64,000 bases of DNA, from positions 1 through 64,000 of the forward strand of contig JAOPJZ010000013.1 in NCBI GenBank assembly GCA_025517525.1, read 5' to 3'. This document shows, piece by piece, positions 1 through 8,871 of this stretch; within the stretch, counting starts at the first letter, position 1; the number at the start of each line of letters is the position of its first letter. The notes beneath the pieces were generated by a model, which ran no database searches, was not told where the DNA came from, and saw only the letters and a program-made list of their open reading frames with translations. The DNA comes from Natronosalvus hydrolyticus (GTDB lineage: Archaea > Halobacteriota > Halobacteria > Halobacteriales > Natrialbaceae). A program made the position numbers and the translations under genes.

Positions 1-634
1 TACCGCGGCCAACCGACACCAGCAGGTCCGCCTCGCTGATGTCGACGTCGCCGCCAGCCACCTCCTCGAAACCGTTCACGCTCGAGCCGATCGCGTCCTC
101 GTCAATCTCCGCGTCGAACGCCTCCACGTCGGCTGAACCCGCACCTTCAGCGACGGGCCACTCTGCACCACGGATGGAGACGACGACTGGCGTTCCCTCG
201 ACATCGACGGTCGTTTCGACTTTCCCGCCGTACATCTCCCGGGTCGCCGTCAGCGTCTCCCCAGCCGTCTCGAGGCCGACCACGTCGGTCACCAGCGGCA
301 CGTCCAGCCGGGTCGCAACCGCAGGCAGGTAATCCAGGCCGTTCACGCTGTTTGGCCCCAGCATGTAACTCGGGCCGATGGAATCGACCAGTTGCGTGAC
401 TGCCTGTGTGTACACGTCGTGGTTGAACTCCTCGCCGTAGGCGACGGTGTGAATTGCGTCCACACCCACCCGATTGAGTTCATCGGCGTAGCCCTCGACG
501 TCGCCGCTGATGACCGCCACGTGCAGGTCACCACCCGTCTGGTCGGCGAGTTCCACACCCGCCGTGATCAATTCGAGGCTGACGTCGCGAAGTTCGCTCT
601 GGCGGTGTTCGGCGATGGCTAAAATGTCGCTCAT
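1..634 (-). CDS. etfA: Electron transfer flavoprotein alpha subunit, N-terminal part (runs off left edge)
   Basis: Reading the minus strand from the ATG at 634 gives an open frame to the window edge, beginning MSDILAIAEHRQSELRDVSL. The start, the nucleotide-binding-like first domain and the phrase LGPNSVNGLDYLPAVATRL are typical of ETF alpha/FixB. About 211 residues are visible; the C-terminal FAD-binding domain lies outside the window. It follows the ETF beta gene by about 58 bases on the same strand, the usual beta-alpha order, so the two form an operon. Together they carry electrons from acyl-CoA dehydrogenases to the membrane quinone pool, which fits the three dehydrogenases in this window. 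Confidence 0.88.
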   Translation of the reverse strand, partial: MSDILAIAEHRQSELRDVSLELITAGVELADQTGGDLHVAVISGDVEGYADELNRVGVDAIHTVAYGEEFNHDVYTQAVTQLVDSIGPSYMLGPNSVNGLDYLPAVATRLDVPLVTDVVGLETAGETLTATREMYGGKVETTVDVEGTPVVVSIRGAEWPVAEGAGSADVEAFDAEIDEDAIGSSVNGFEEVAGGDVDISEADLLVSVGRG

Positions 635-692
635 TGGCTTTCACCTCCGGTGATGATACTGACTCCATCGTCCACGGAGTGGGCGATGGAAT

Positions 693-1484
693 TCATTGGG
701 CCACCCCCTTCTCCCGCAGCAGTTCAGCCAACTGCCCAGCCGTATCGTCGGCGCTCCCGTCGAACACGGTCGTATCACTCTCGCTCTCCGGTTCGTACAT
801 CGACATCAACTCGAGGTCGCCCGCGACAGCCTCGCTATCGACACCCAGGTCGGCCAGCGTCTGGTGGTCCAGTTCCTTGCGCTGGGCCATCCGAATGCCC
901 CGGAGACTCGCGTACCGCGGCTCGTTGATACCCGTCTGAATCGATAGTACCGCGGGCAGGTCGATGTCGGTCAGTTCCTCGAGACCACCCTCGAGTTCGC
1001 GGTGAACCGACGCCACGTCGGCGCCGTTTTCCAGGTCGAGCTGGTTGACGACCGCCGCCCACTGCGTACCGACGGCTTCCGCCAGCGCGACACCCGTCGC
1101 CCCGAAACTGTCGTCGCCCGACTGGACGCCTGTCAGCACCAAATCGGGCTCTTCAGCTCCGACCACTGCCTCGAGAATCGCAACCTTCGCCCCGACATCA
1201 AGCAGGTCCACTCCGTCGAGCGCATCGTCCCACACCCGGATAGCGCGGTCGGCACCCTTAGCGAGGGCCTGCCGGATCGTCTGTTCGGTCTCTTCGTCAC
1301 CGATCGTGACGGTGACGACCTCGTCGACGACGCCGTCTTCGGACAGTTGGACGGCCTCCTCGATGGCGTAATCGTCCCACTCGTTGAGATCGGCGCTCAG
1401 ATAGCGCTCGTCGATTGCGGTGCCGTCGATCTCGAACGCGTCGTCGACGGTTGCCACTTCCTTGACCGTGACCAGTATCTTCAT
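693..1484 (-). CDS. etfB: Electron transfer flavoprotein beta subunit
   Basis: A 263-residue protein, normal length for ETF beta/FixA. It starts MKILVTVKEVATVDDAF and carries the family signature around residues 118-140 (TGVQSGDDSFGATGVALAEA) and a C-terminal segment RGIRMAQRKELD. It is the first gene of a minus-strand pair with etfA and forms the AMP/FAD-binding heterodimer that accepts electrons from acyl-CoA dehydrogenases. A TATA-like element lies at about 1513-1521, giving a leaderless or near-leaderless transcript from the ATG at 1484. It is divergent from the fused dehydrogenase/hydratase gene at 1602, so both may be expressed from the same 117-base spacer. Confidence 0.93.
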   Translation of the reverse strand: MKILVTVKEVATVDDAFEIDGTAIDERYLSADLNEWDDYAIEEAVQLSEDGVVDEVVTVTIGDEETEQTIRQALAKGADRAIRVWDDALDGVDLLDVGAKVAILEAVVGAEEPDLVLTGVQSGDDSFGATGVALAEAVGTQWAAVVNQLDLENGADVASVHRELEGGLEELTDIDLPAVLSIQTGINEPRYASLRGIRMAQRKELDHQTLADLGVDSEAVAGDLELMSMYEPESESDTTVFDGSADDTAGQLAELLREKGVAQ

Positions 1485-1511
1485 CGTGTGTGCGATGAAG
1501 TGCGCAGTCGA

Positions 1512-1521
1512 GGATTATAAG
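1512..1521 (-). promoter_or_regulatory. Archaeal TATA element for etfBA
   Basis: Read on the minus strand the sequence is GCTTATAATC-like and its centre is about 30 bases before the etfB ATG, the usual haloarchaeal spacing for a leaderless transcript. Confidence 0.55.
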
Positions 1522-1601
1522 CCTATACAGTCGACCGGCGTGTTGTCCCACAGACCCGCACCGATGTCAACATTCACGTACCCGCGGCGTGAGAGTCGCG
1601 T

Positions 1602-3599
1602 ATGGACGCGAGTGACATCGAGACGCTGTGCGTTCTCGGAGCGGGAAGCATGGGCCACGGCATCGCCGAAGTGGCTGCCATCGCTGGCTACACTGTCAGA
1701 CTCCGGGACATCAACGACGAAATGGTACAGAACGGCTACGAGCAGATCGAGTGGAGCGTCGACAAACTCGTCGAAGGCGGCCACCTCGAGGCGGAAACCG
1801 GCGAAAAGACGCTCGAGCGAATTACCCCCGTCGTCGACATCGAAACCGCGCTCGAGGATGCCGATCTGGTGATCGAGGCCGTCCCCGAACGGATGGATAT
1901 CAAGCGGTCGGTGTACGAGGAAGTCGACGAGTACGCACCGGAGGACGCGATTTTGGCGTCCAATACGTCGAGTCTGTCGATCAGCGAACTGGGGGCCGTC
2001 ACGAGTCGGCCCGAGCAGGTGTGTGGGCTGCACTTTTTCAATCCACCGGTGCGGATGGAGCTGGTCGAGGTCGTCGCCGGCGACGAAACCGACGAGGCGG
2101 TCCTCGAAGCGGCCCGGGCGTTCGTCGAATCGATCGACAAGACGCCGGTGCTCGTCTCGAAGGACGTTCCCGGCTTCGTCGTCAACAGAATTCTGGTCCC
2201 GTTGCTGAACGAAGCCGCCTGGCTGGTGGCGACGGACGAAGCCACGATCGCGGAAGTCGACGCGAGCGCCAAGTTCGGCCTCGGACTCCCGATGGGCTGT
2301 TTCGAACTCGCCGACCAGATCGGCGTCGACGTGATCCTCGATGTGGTTGAACACCTCCACGACACGCTCGGGGACGGGTACGAACCCGCCTCGACGCTAA
2401 TCGAACAGGTCGAGACGGGCGATTACGGCAAGAAGACCGGAGCCGGCTTCTACGACTACGAGAACGGCGGCGTCGAGATTTCGCCCACCGACAGTGTCAG
2501 CGCGGTCGAGGACCGACTCCTGGCCGTGATGGCCAACGAAACCGCCAAACTCATCGGCGGTGGCGTGACCGACGCCGCAACCGTCGACGAAGCCGTCGAA
2601 CTCGGCGGTGGCTTCCCAAACGGCCCGGCCCGAATGGCCGACGACCGCGGCCTCGAGGCCCTGCTCGAAACACTCGAGGACGCCGGCGAACAGACGGGCC
2701 ACCCACGTTACGAGGTGGCCGATTACCTTGCCGAGCGTGCGACGGCGGACGGCTTTTTCGACACCGATTCCTCGAGCGAGCAACTCGAGTTCGAGACGGT
2801 CACCCTCGAGTGGCTGGGGAGTGACGGCGAAACGAGCGAGGAAGTGACCGACGCACGGGTCGCGGTCGTTACCATCGACCGACCCGCGAAGATGAACACG
2901 ATCACGCCGACGCTACTCGAAGACCTCGACGCAGCCCTCGACGTCGCCGTCGATGCGGGTGCCCGCTCGCTCTTGCTAACGGGAACCGGCGACCGGGCGT
3001 TCTCCGCAGGTGCGGAAGTCCAGACGGTCGTCGGGGACGGCGATCCACTAGCGGGAACAGCGCTGTCCCGCCGTGGCCAGGCAGTCTTCGGTCGCCTCGA
3101 GACCTGTCCAATGCCGGTCGTGGCTGCAATCGATGGCTACTGCTTTGGCGGTGGAATGGAACTCGCCACCTGTGTTGACCTTCGGCTGGCGACCCCCGAT
3201 TCGACGTTCGGCCAGCCAGAGCACAATCTGGGCTTGCTTCCGGGATGGGGAGGGACCCAGCGACTGCAACGCCTGATCGGGGCGAGTCGTGCCAAAGAAA
3301 TCATCTTCACCGCCGCCCACTTCGACGGCGAGACGATGTTCGAGTACGGATTCGTGAACGAACTGGTCGATGGCGACGATCTCGAGGACCGCGCCCACGA
3401 ACTCGCACTCGAGCTGGCAGGTGGCCCGCCGATCGCCCAGGAACTGACCAAGCGTGCGATGGACGTCGGCTGGGACGATCTCGATGCCGGCCTCGAGGTC
3501 GAAGCCCAGGCGTTCGGTCACCTGATGAATACGGACGATCTAGCCGAGGGGTTAGCGGCGTTCTCGAGCAAACGGGAGCCAACGTTCGAAGGGAAGTAG
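1602..3599 (+). CDS. Fused 3-hydroxyacyl-CoA dehydrogenase / enoyl-CoA hydratase
   Basis: A 665-residue bifunctional beta-oxidation protein with the dehydrogenase first and the crotonase second, the reverse of bacterial FadB and common in archaea. The N-terminal Rossmann motif is GAGSMGHGIAE (residues 13-23), with the catalytic His in GLHFFNPP (H144). A linker near residues 385-415 leads to the crotonase domain, which has GGGMELAT and QPEHNLGLLPGWGGTQRL, so both catalytic Glu positions of classical enoyl-CoA hydratase are present. It would hydrate trans-enoyl-CoA and oxidise the S-3-hydroxyacyl-CoA with NAD. The last codons lie within a 31-base tandem repeat that continues downstream. Confidence 0.93.
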   Translation: MDASDIETLCVLGAGSMGHGIAEVAAIAGYTVRLRDINDEMVQNGYEQIEWSVDKLVEGGHLEAETGEKTLERITPVVDIETALEDADLVIEAVPERMDIKRSVYEEVDEYAPEDAILASNTSSLSISELGAVTSRPEQVCGLHFFNPPVRMELVEVVAGDETDEAVLEAARAFVESIDKTPVLVSKDVPGFVVNRILVPLLNEAAWLVATDEATIAEVDASAKFGLGLPMGCFELADQIGVDVILDVVEHLHDTLGDGYEPASTLIEQVETGDYGKKTGAGFYDYENGGVEISPTDSVSAVEDRLLAVMANETAKLIGGGVTDAATVDEAVELGGGFPNGPARMADDRGLEALLETLEDAGEQTGHPRYEVADYLAERATADGFFDTDSSSEQLEFETVTLEWLGSDGETSEEVTDARVAVVTIDRPAKMNTITPTLLEDLDAALDVAVDAGARSLLLTGTGDRAFSAGAEVQTVVGDGDPLAGTALSRRGQAVFGRLETCPMPVVAAIDGYCFGGGMELATCVDLRLATPDSTFGQPEHNLGLLPGWGGTQRLQRLIGASRAKEIIFTAAHFDGETMFEYGFVNELVDGDDLEDRAHELALELAGGPPIAQELTKRAMDVGWDDLDAGLEVEAQAFGHLMNTDDLAEGLAAFSSKREPTFEGK

Positions 3600-3667
3600 T
3601 CCGGTAAACACAACCCTCGGAGGGAAGGAATCCGGTAAACACAACCCTCGAAGGGAAGGAGTCTGGG
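3591..3667. repeat. 31-base tandem direct repeat, about 2.5 copies, overlapping a stop codon
   Basis: Units start at 3591, 3622 and 3653 (third partial). Each begins GGGAAG and contains CCGGTAAACACAACCCTCG. The first copy includes the last codons and stop of the preceding gene. The junctions CCCTCGGAGGG and CCCTCGAAGGG are small palindromes, so the array may also fold as a terminator between the convergent genes on either side. Confidence 0.85.
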
Positions 3668-3683
3668 TACGGACTCGAGCCGT

Positions 3684-4100
3684 TCAATTACCGTACGCGC
3701 CAGTATCCGCGTGGACCACGTTTTCGACTGCGGCGAACTTCCACTCGCCGTCGACCCGCCGATAGGTGTCCTCGTAGGTCCCGGCGAGCCAGCCCGGATC
3801 GCCGTCTGCCGTGGAATAAAGCACCAGCAAGTACCATCGACCGGTCGCTCGGTCCCCATCGACCTCTAGCATCGGCATCAGGGCGAGGTGCATGCTGTAG
3901 GTGAACAGGTCGTCGATGACCTCGGTGGCAAAGGCCGCGAGGTCGTCGTGACCCTCGAGGCGATCGTAGGGGCCGTAGTCGACGACCGCGTCCTCGGTGA
4001 AAAGGTCAACCCAGGCGTCCCACTCGCCCTGGTCGATGTGGTGTCCGTATGCTGCTCTGAGGGTCCGAATCTCGAGTTGATCACCGGGGTCAATCGGCAT
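3684..4100 (-). CDS. NTF2/SnoaL-like fold protein (SnoaL_4 type)
   Basis: A 138-residue cone-shaped alpha+beta-barrel protein of the SnoaL/ketosteroid-isomerase superfamily. Features are the N-terminal helix LEIRTLRAAYGHHIDQGEWDAW, the FTEDAVVDYG segment and the YEDTYRRVDGEWKF strand pair near the C-terminus. Members act as isomerases, dehydratases or ring-hydroxylating dioxygenase beta subunits; the reaction here cannot be stated. I chose the ATG at 4100 over a GTG three codons earlier. The gene is convergent with the fused dehydrogenase/hydratase. Two more NTF2-fold proteins occur at 10.3 and 11.3 kb; the one at 11256 shares the LFTEDA..DYG pattern and is its closest relative here. Confidence 0.8.
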   Translation of the reverse strand: MPIDPGDQLEIRTLRAAYGHHIDQGEWDAWVDLFTEDAVVDYGPYDRLEGHDDLAAFATEVIDDLFTYSMHLALMPMLEVDGDRATGRWYLLVLYSTADGDPGWLAGTYEDTYRRVDGEWKFAAVENVVHADTGAYGN

Positions 4101-4164
4101 AGTCAGCACTCATAGCCGAGATTGATGAGCGTTTGGGCGGCGGGTGAAGATTGCCGCAATGACA

Positions 4165-4172
4165 AGGATAAG
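4165..4172 (+). promoter_or_regulatory. TATA-like element for the small gene at 4198
   Basis: The sequence AGGATAAG lies about 26-33 bases before the ATG at 4198, consistent with a leaderless transcript and supporting that small gene. Confidence 0.4.
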
Positions 4173-4197
4173 CATAACATGGCAGTAACTATCTTAC

Positions 4198-4413
4198 ATG
4201 CGGCAGTGTTCAGCATTCGCCCTCGAGAAAACGGACTGCGTACCGGCCGACGCCCGGGTAAAAGATTACGACGAATTATCGGATGATGACCAGTCGCTGG
4301 TCACAGCCTTGCTCACCGGTGAATCGAACGGGTATCCGTCGGGCAATGGGTGTGGGCTCAGGTCCGGCGAATACGTCAAATTCACCGGCTACTACCGCGT
4401 CGACTGTGCCTGA
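4198..4413 (+). CDS. Small conserved-looking haloarchaeal protein of unknown function
   Basis: A 71-residue acidic protein with three or four Cys (positions 4, 14, 52 and 70). The pattern VKDYDELSDDDQSLVTALL followed by a glycine-rich turn and GEYVKFTGYYRV resembles a small haloarchaeal domain in which a helix is followed by a beta hairpin, often seen behind a lipobox or alone. There is no signal peptide or membrane segment. The acidic composition, codon use like its neighbours and a properly spaced TATA element argue that it is real. It stands alone between a divergent NTF2-fold gene and the metallo-hydrolase at 4479. No function is assigned. Confidence 0.5.
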   Translation: MRQCSAFALEKTDCVPADARVKDYDELSDDDQSLVTALLTGESNGYPSGNGCGLRSGEYVKFTGYYRVDCA

Positions 4414-4478
4414 ACGGCGAGCACTTCTGTACGTAGAGTGGACCACAGAGTTATCACGATGAGCCGAGAGTCCGAACT

Positions 4479-5453
4479 ATGAACGACGTCGAGCGAATCG
4501 CCATCCGCACACCGTTTCAGATCGGCCGCGTCAACTGTTATGCGATCACTCGCGGAGGCCTCACACTGATCGATCCGGGCCCGCTGACCGACGACGCGTA
4601 CACAGAATTGACGGATGGCCTCGAGGCACTCGGCTATACCACGGAAGACGTCGACCGAGTCCTCATCACGCACCCCCACATCGATCACTTCGGTCTGGCA
4701 GACCGGGTGCGAAATGAGTCCGGGGCAACGATATGTGCCCACCGCGATGCCGTCGACGTACTCGCCGACCCCACGGCGAACTTCGAGCGCGAGCAGGCCT
4801 TTTTCCGCCCGTATCTTGCCTCGGTCGGCGTCCCCGAGCAGTTACTCGAGACCGTCATCACCCTGCCCGAATCGTACAACCGATTTCGTGAGCCCGTGGC
4901 CGTCGACAGGTCGCTCGCCGAGGGCGACGAAATCGTCCTCGATGAGACGACGACCCTCGAAGCCATCCATACGCCGGGTCACGCACCCGCGTCGGTCTGC
5001 TTTCTCGACCGCGAGCGCAAGTCTGCTTTCACCGGCGACCACGTCATGGCCGACATCTCCCCGAACCCGTTGCTCACCCTCGAGCCAGGAACGACCGACC
5101 AGCGAACGCGGAGTCTGCCGGACTATCTGGCTGCCCTCGAACGCATCGCGACCGAGGACGTGACGACCGGCTACGGTGGCCATCGGGAGATCGTTCCGGA
5201 CATCGCCGCTCGAGTAGAGGAGATCCTGGCTCATCACGACAAGCGCAGTGACCGGGTGTCGAAGATACTCGACGACGACGGGCCGCTGACGCCCTACGAG
5301 GTCATGAACAGAGAGTTCCCCGACCTGCCGGCGACCGAAACCTTCGCGGGGATGTCCGAAATTATCGGCCATCTCGACGTGCTGGAGGACGCGGGTCGGG
5401 TCGAGCGAATCGAGAACGGACCGTCGGTTCGATACACGCTCACTGAAGAGTAA
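4479..5453 (+). CDS. Metallo-beta-lactamase-fold hydrolase
   Basis: A 324-residue MBL-fold protein of the glyoxalase-II/LACTB2-like group. The metal site is visible: THPHIDHFG (the HxHxDH motif) near residues 64-72, HTPGHAPASVCF near 163-174, TGDH near 185-188 and GYGGHREI near 230. A C-terminal winged-helix-like segment (ILDDDGPLTPYEVMNREFP) is typical of the LACTB2 subfamily. It would hydrolyse a thioester or ester; within an acyl-CoA catabolic island an acyl-CoA or lactone substrate is plausible but inferred. It is followed after about 270 bases by the flavoprotein at 5725. Confidence 0.88.
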   Translation: MNDVERIAIRTPFQIGRVNCYAITRGGLTLIDPGPLTDDAYTELTDGLEALGYTTEDVDRVLITHPHIDHFGLADRVRNESGATICAHRDAVDVLADPTANFEREQAFFRPYLASVGVPEQLLETVITLPESYNRFREPVAVDRSLAEGDEIVLDETTTLEAIHTPGHAPASVCFLDRERKSAFTGDHVMADISPNPLLTLEPGTTDQRTRSLPDYLAALERIATEDVTTGYGGHREIVPDIAARVEEILAHHDKRSDRVSKILDDDGPLTPYEVMNREFPDLPATETFAGMSEIIGHLDVLEDAGRVERIENGPSVRYTLTEE

Positions 5454-5724
5454 ATCGGGACCGTTGGAAACCGAGACGTCCAGTCGAAGAACGCGGTTGC
5501 AACCGTGAAAACAACGCGAGAGGTGCTCGCTAACGAACCGCTTGTATCCGTTCGAGTTTCCGATTTGTCTCGAGGAATTGACGGCAGTTTCGAGCTCTCG
5601 AAACGTTTCGAATTCCCGACGGGGTGCGGTTTTTGCTCGAAAGATTTCACGACCTCACGGAGCGACGACAGTGACGGGATGCATCCGGAATCGCTTAGTA
5701 CGTGGCGCGTGAGCGCATACCACA

Positions 5725-7359
5725 ATGACAGCTAGCAGTGAGTCCAGTGACCTCATCGTCGTGGGGTCTGGCGTCGGCGGCGTCGCAACCGCGGCAACGG
5801 CTGCGGCGAACGGGGCCTCGGTAACGATTCTCGAGAAAGGGGCCGTCATCGGCGGCTCGAGCGGACTCTCGGGTGCACAGTTGTGGATAGCCGGAAACGA
5901 CCACATGCGCGACCTCGGTCACGAAGATTCCATCGAGGAAGCGGTCGACTACCTGACCCACCTCGCTGGCGACCACTACGCTGACGAGGCGGCCGCCCGG
6001 CGCTACGTGGAACGAGCGCCCGAAGCCGTCGCCTACTTCGAGGCTGAACTCGGCCTCGAGGTGCAGTGTATCCGGGGTATGCCGGACTACCACAGTGAGG
6101 GTCCCGGGGGGAAAGACGAAGGACGCTATCTCGAGCCCAGACCACTCGACAGGGACGAAATTCCGGCCGAGTTACCGAACTCGCCACATCTCCCGGGCGG
6201 AGCGACGAACGACGAACTGCTGACCTGGGGCGGAGCGTTTACCGCTCAGGAGTGGGACTGGGACACGATCACCCGCCGACGTGAAGAAGGGGTCGCCACG
6301 ATGGGAACGGCCCTGATCGGCTATTTCCTTCGGTCGGCCGTCGAGAACGGGGCCGTCGTCCACACCGAAACGACGGTCACCGACCTCGTCGTCGAGGGCA
6401 GCGAAGTCGTCGGCGTCGAATACGAACGCGAGGGCGAGACAGGGACGATGACCGCAACTGAGGGGATCGTCCTCAATACCGGCGCCTACGACTGGAACGC
6501 CTCGCTCATCGAGTCCTTCGAAGGCACCCCGGCGGAGTACGTCGCCTCCGCTGCCGTTCCCACCGCGACCGGTGACGGCCACACGATGGCCGCCCTCGAG
6601 GGCGCGAAACTCGGGGTCTATCCGCCCGTCGGCAGCGCGAAAGGCTTCTTCGTCGCTGTGCCCGGTCGCGAGTTCCTCGAGGCTCCGCTCTATCGCTACT
6701 GCTACAACGTCGGCCTGCCACACGCCATCGCCGTCAACGCCCATGGCGAGCGTTTCTGTGACGAATCGTTTTACCCTAAACAGGCCGCCTCGCTGTACGA
6801 TCCGACCGGCGAATACGAGGATTTCCCGCCGTACATGATCTTCGACGAACAGTACAGGCAGAAGTACCCACTCGGGTCGACACTCCCCGGAAAGGAGTAC
6901 CCCAACGAGTTCCTCGCCGCCGAAGCCGACGACCTCGAGGGTCTGGCCCACCAACTCGAGATGGACGCCGAAACGCTCACCGCGACGGTCGAACGGTTCA
7001 ACGGGCACGCCGAACGGGGCGAGGACCCGGACTTCGGCCGTGGCGAAAACGCCTGGGGACACGTCTGGGGTGGCGACCCGGGCCACGACCCGAATCCCAA
7101 CCTCGGTCCGCTAACCGAACCGCCGTACTACGCCGTCAGACTGTACGTCGGCCTCTCGAGTATGGGCAACGTCGGCCTGATCACCGACCGGAACGCCCGC
7201 GTTCTCGACTGGAACGACGACCCGCTCGAGGGCCTCTACGCCGTGGGCTCGGTCTGTGCACCAGTCGAGTGGGGCGTCGGCTACCAGAGCGGTCTCCAGA
7301 ACGGCCGTGCGATGACCGACGGCTATCTGGCAGCACTGGATATCGTCGACGACGAGTGA
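5725..7359 (+). CDS. FAD-dependent oxidoreductase, 3-ketosteroid dehydrogenase / fumarate-reductase flavoprotein family
   Basis: A 544-residue flavoprotein. The N-terminal dinucleotide motif is VGSGVGGVATAATAA followed by the Glu-ending strand VTILEK, then GGSSGLSGAQLWIAGN, which matches the region that holds FAD in KstD-like enzymes. The C-terminus has GLYAVGSVCAPVEWGVGYQSGLQNG, the second FAD contact. The family includes 3-ketosteroid delta-1 (and delta-4) dehydrogenases and other enzymes that desaturate carbonyl-activated rings. The exact substrate is unknown. It lies among ketosteroid-isomerase-fold proteins and a ligase, which is why a ring-type substrate is suspected. Translation starts at the ATG at 5725. 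Confidence 0.85.
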   Translation: MTASSESSDLIVVGSGVGGVATAATAAANGASVTILEKGAVIGGSSGLSGAQLWIAGNDHMRDLGHEDSIEEAVDYLTHLAGDHYADEAAARRYVERAPEAVAYFEAELGLEVQCIRGMPDYHSEGPGGKDEGRYLEPRPLDRDEIPAELPNSPHLPGGATNDELLTWGGAFTAQEWDWDTITRRREEGVATMGTALIGYFLRSAVENGAVVHTETTVTDLVVEGSEVVGVEYEREGETGTMTATEGIVLNTGAYDWNASLIESFEGTPAEYVASAAVPTATGDGHTMAALEGAKLGVYPPVGSAKGFFVAVPGREFLEAPLYRYCYNVGLPHAIAVNAHGERFCDESFYPKQAASLYDPTGEYEDFPPYMIFDEQYRQKYPLGSTLPGKEYPNEFLAAEADDLEGLAHQLEMDAETLTATVERFNGHAERGEDPDFGRGENAWGHVWGGDPGHDPNPNLGPLTEPPYYAVRLYVGLSSMGNVGLITDRNARVLDWNDDPLEGLYAVGSVCAPVEWGVGYQSGLQNGRAMTDGYLAALDIVDDE

Positions 7360-7427
7360 GGCACTGAACGAACGTTCAACCCTGATCAACGGGTCCCTGA
7401 CTCGAGTGATGCTTTGCTCAGTTTTCA

Positions 7428-7482
7428 ATAGTAATTTAGTAGTTACTCCAGATTTATTTGGTAGTAAGACAATAGTAAATTG
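7428..7482. terminator. AT-rich spacer between convergent genes, possible bidirectional terminator
   Basis: This short stretch is AT-rich in a GC-rich surrounding and contains AGTAA-N8-TTACT and the motif ATTTGGTAGTAA (7456-7467), close to the 3' end of the gene at 7490 and about 70 bases after the flavoprotein stop. The same motif recurs in the convergent spacer near 45.25 kb. A terminator role is inferred from position. Confidence 0.3.
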
Positions 7483-7489
7483 TTCGTGG

Positions 7490-8698
7490 TCAGTACCGTT
7501 CGTCGACCACCGACGGGCCGTCCTCAAGGTCGTCGACAGCCGTCACCTCGTCTGGTCTGACCAGCAGTCGGTCGGCCAGCGCGTCCTCGAGGGCTCCTTC
7601 GTCGACTTCGCCTTCGACCGTGACTGCCAGGTGGTCGCTCCCGCCGTCGCTCGTAATGGTGAGCCGGTAGGCGAACGGATTCAGCCCGTCAAACGAGCCG
7701 AGGACGAGCGGAATTCCCTGTGGATACACTTTCACGCCCTTTATTTTGTGCATCTCGTCTGTGCGTCCGAAGACCCCCTGGGGCATCATCACGGTCGAGC
7801 CGTCGACATGTGGACTCGAGCCTTCCTCGAGGACGCTTAAGTCGCCCGTCCGATAGCGAAGCATGCCGCCCGCCTCACGGTCGAGGTGCGTGAGGACGAC
7901 TTCACCGCGTTCACCCAGCGGCAACACGTCTCCGGTTTCGGGATCCACGATTTCGACGATCATGTAGTCGTCGACGACGTGCAACCCACACTCGGCGGCG
8001 CACTCGAGGGCGACCGGCCAGGCCTGTCGCAGGCCGAAACAGTCGACGGCACACTCGAGGTCGCCGAAGGCCTCGTGAACCTGTTCACGGCGGCCGTCGA
8101 CGGAAGTGAACGGTTCGCCGCCGCCGATGAAGATGTCGAGAGACTCCCCGCCGTGTTCGGCGACCTCGAGGGCGAAACTCGGGTTCGCCCAGAGTACGTC
8201 GACGTCGAACTCGTCGATTCGGGCGGCTTTCGCCTCGGAGTCCCCGGGACCTGCAGGGATGACTTCGATGCCGTTGTACTCGAGCGCCCGGTGGAGTAGA
8301 TACCCGGTCCCGAAGCCGTGGTAGCCGAAGGCGACCATCGCCCGCATACCCGGTTCCATGCCCAGCCGTTCGAAAATGCGTCCGTGGACCTCTGCATAGC
8401 GAGTAATGTCCCCCGGCGTTTCGAACACCGGCAATTCACTGTCCTTCGCCGGCGTGAACGAAATCATCGCCCCTTCTTCGTGAAGCGACCCCGTCGGAGG
8501 GTTGGACTCGACGTCGGCGAGCAAGTCCTCGGTCGTCGTCAGCGGCAACGACCGAAAGTCCTCCCAGGATGAGATCGCACCGGGCTCGAGCCCTGCCGTA
8601 GAGAAGACGTCTTCGTACAGCGCCACGTCAGCGTAGCGCTCGAGTTGGTCCTGTAGCTGTTCGAGTGTGTGCTGGCCGTAACAGTCGTAGAGTCTCAT
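7490..8698 (-). CDS. Phenylacetate-CoA ligase-like adenylate-forming enzyme
   Basis: A 402-residue protein of the PaaK branch of the ANL superfamily. It shows the AMP-binding hallmark YRTGDLS (near residue 284), GRTDEMHKIKGVKVYPQGI (hinge and start of the small C-terminal domain) and a PaaK-type C-terminal domain. It probably activates a carboxylic acid, possibly aromatic, with ATP and CoA. The phosphate-loop region near SFTPAKDSELPVF does not match the classical SSGTTG well, so the exact activity is uncertain. It is divergent from the SDR gene at 8872 across a spacer with an 8-base inverted repeat, and convergent with the flavoprotein. Confidence 0.8.
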   Translation of the reverse strand: MRLYDCYGQHTLEQLQDQLERYADVALYEDVFSTAGLEPGAISSWEDFRSLPLTTTEDLLADVESNPPTGSLHEEGAMISFTPAKDSELPVFETPGDITRYAEVHGRIFERLGMEPGMRAMVAFGYHGFGTGYLLHRALEYNGIEVIPAGPGDSEAKAARIDEFDVDVLWANPSFALEVAEHGGESLDIFIGGGEPFTSVDGRREQVHEAFGDLECAVDCFGLRQAWPVALECAAECGLHVVDDYMIVEIVDPETGDVLPLGERGEVVLTHLDREAGGMLRYRTGDLSVLEEGSSPHVDGSTVMMPQGVFGRTDEMHKIKGVKVYPQGIPLVLGSFDGLNPFAYRLTITSDGGSDHLAVTVEGEVDEGALEDALADRLLVRPDEVTAVDDLEDGPSVVDERY

Positions 8699-8782
8699 GG
8701 TTTCAACTGGCGTGGCTCGTTTTCCGAGCCGGTATGGTAAGGCGTTGCACCGTCACCATCAAATAGCTACCCCTCTCGAGAG

Positions 8783-8809
8783 CCGAACCGGCTACCTGAT
8801 TCGGTTCGG
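8783..8809. promoter_or_regulatory. 8-base inverted repeat in a divergent promoter region
   Basis: CCGAACCG at 8783-8790 is repeated inverted as CGGTTCGG at 8802-8809, spacer 11. It lies about 30 bases upstream of the TATA box of the SDR gene and about 85 bases upstream of the ligase start on the other strand, a plausible operator position. Confidence 0.4.
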
Positions 8810-8840
8810 GAGTAATCAAACTGGCCGGCCGAGAGATGAA

Positions 8841-8848
8841 TTTATATG
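8841..8848 (+). promoter_or_regulatory. TATA box of the SDR gene
   Basis: TTTATATG is centred about 27 bases before the ATG at 8872. This decides the start: the in-frame ATG at 8836 would lie upstream of the TATA box. Confidence 0.65.
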
Positions 8849-8871
8849 GATTCACTATTCAACGAGTGAAC

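Noticed and set aside
5505..5735. 76-residue plus-strand frame between the MBL hydrolase and the flavoprotein
   Set aside because: Composition and start context are not like neighbours, it overlaps the flavoprotein start, and no domain is seen.
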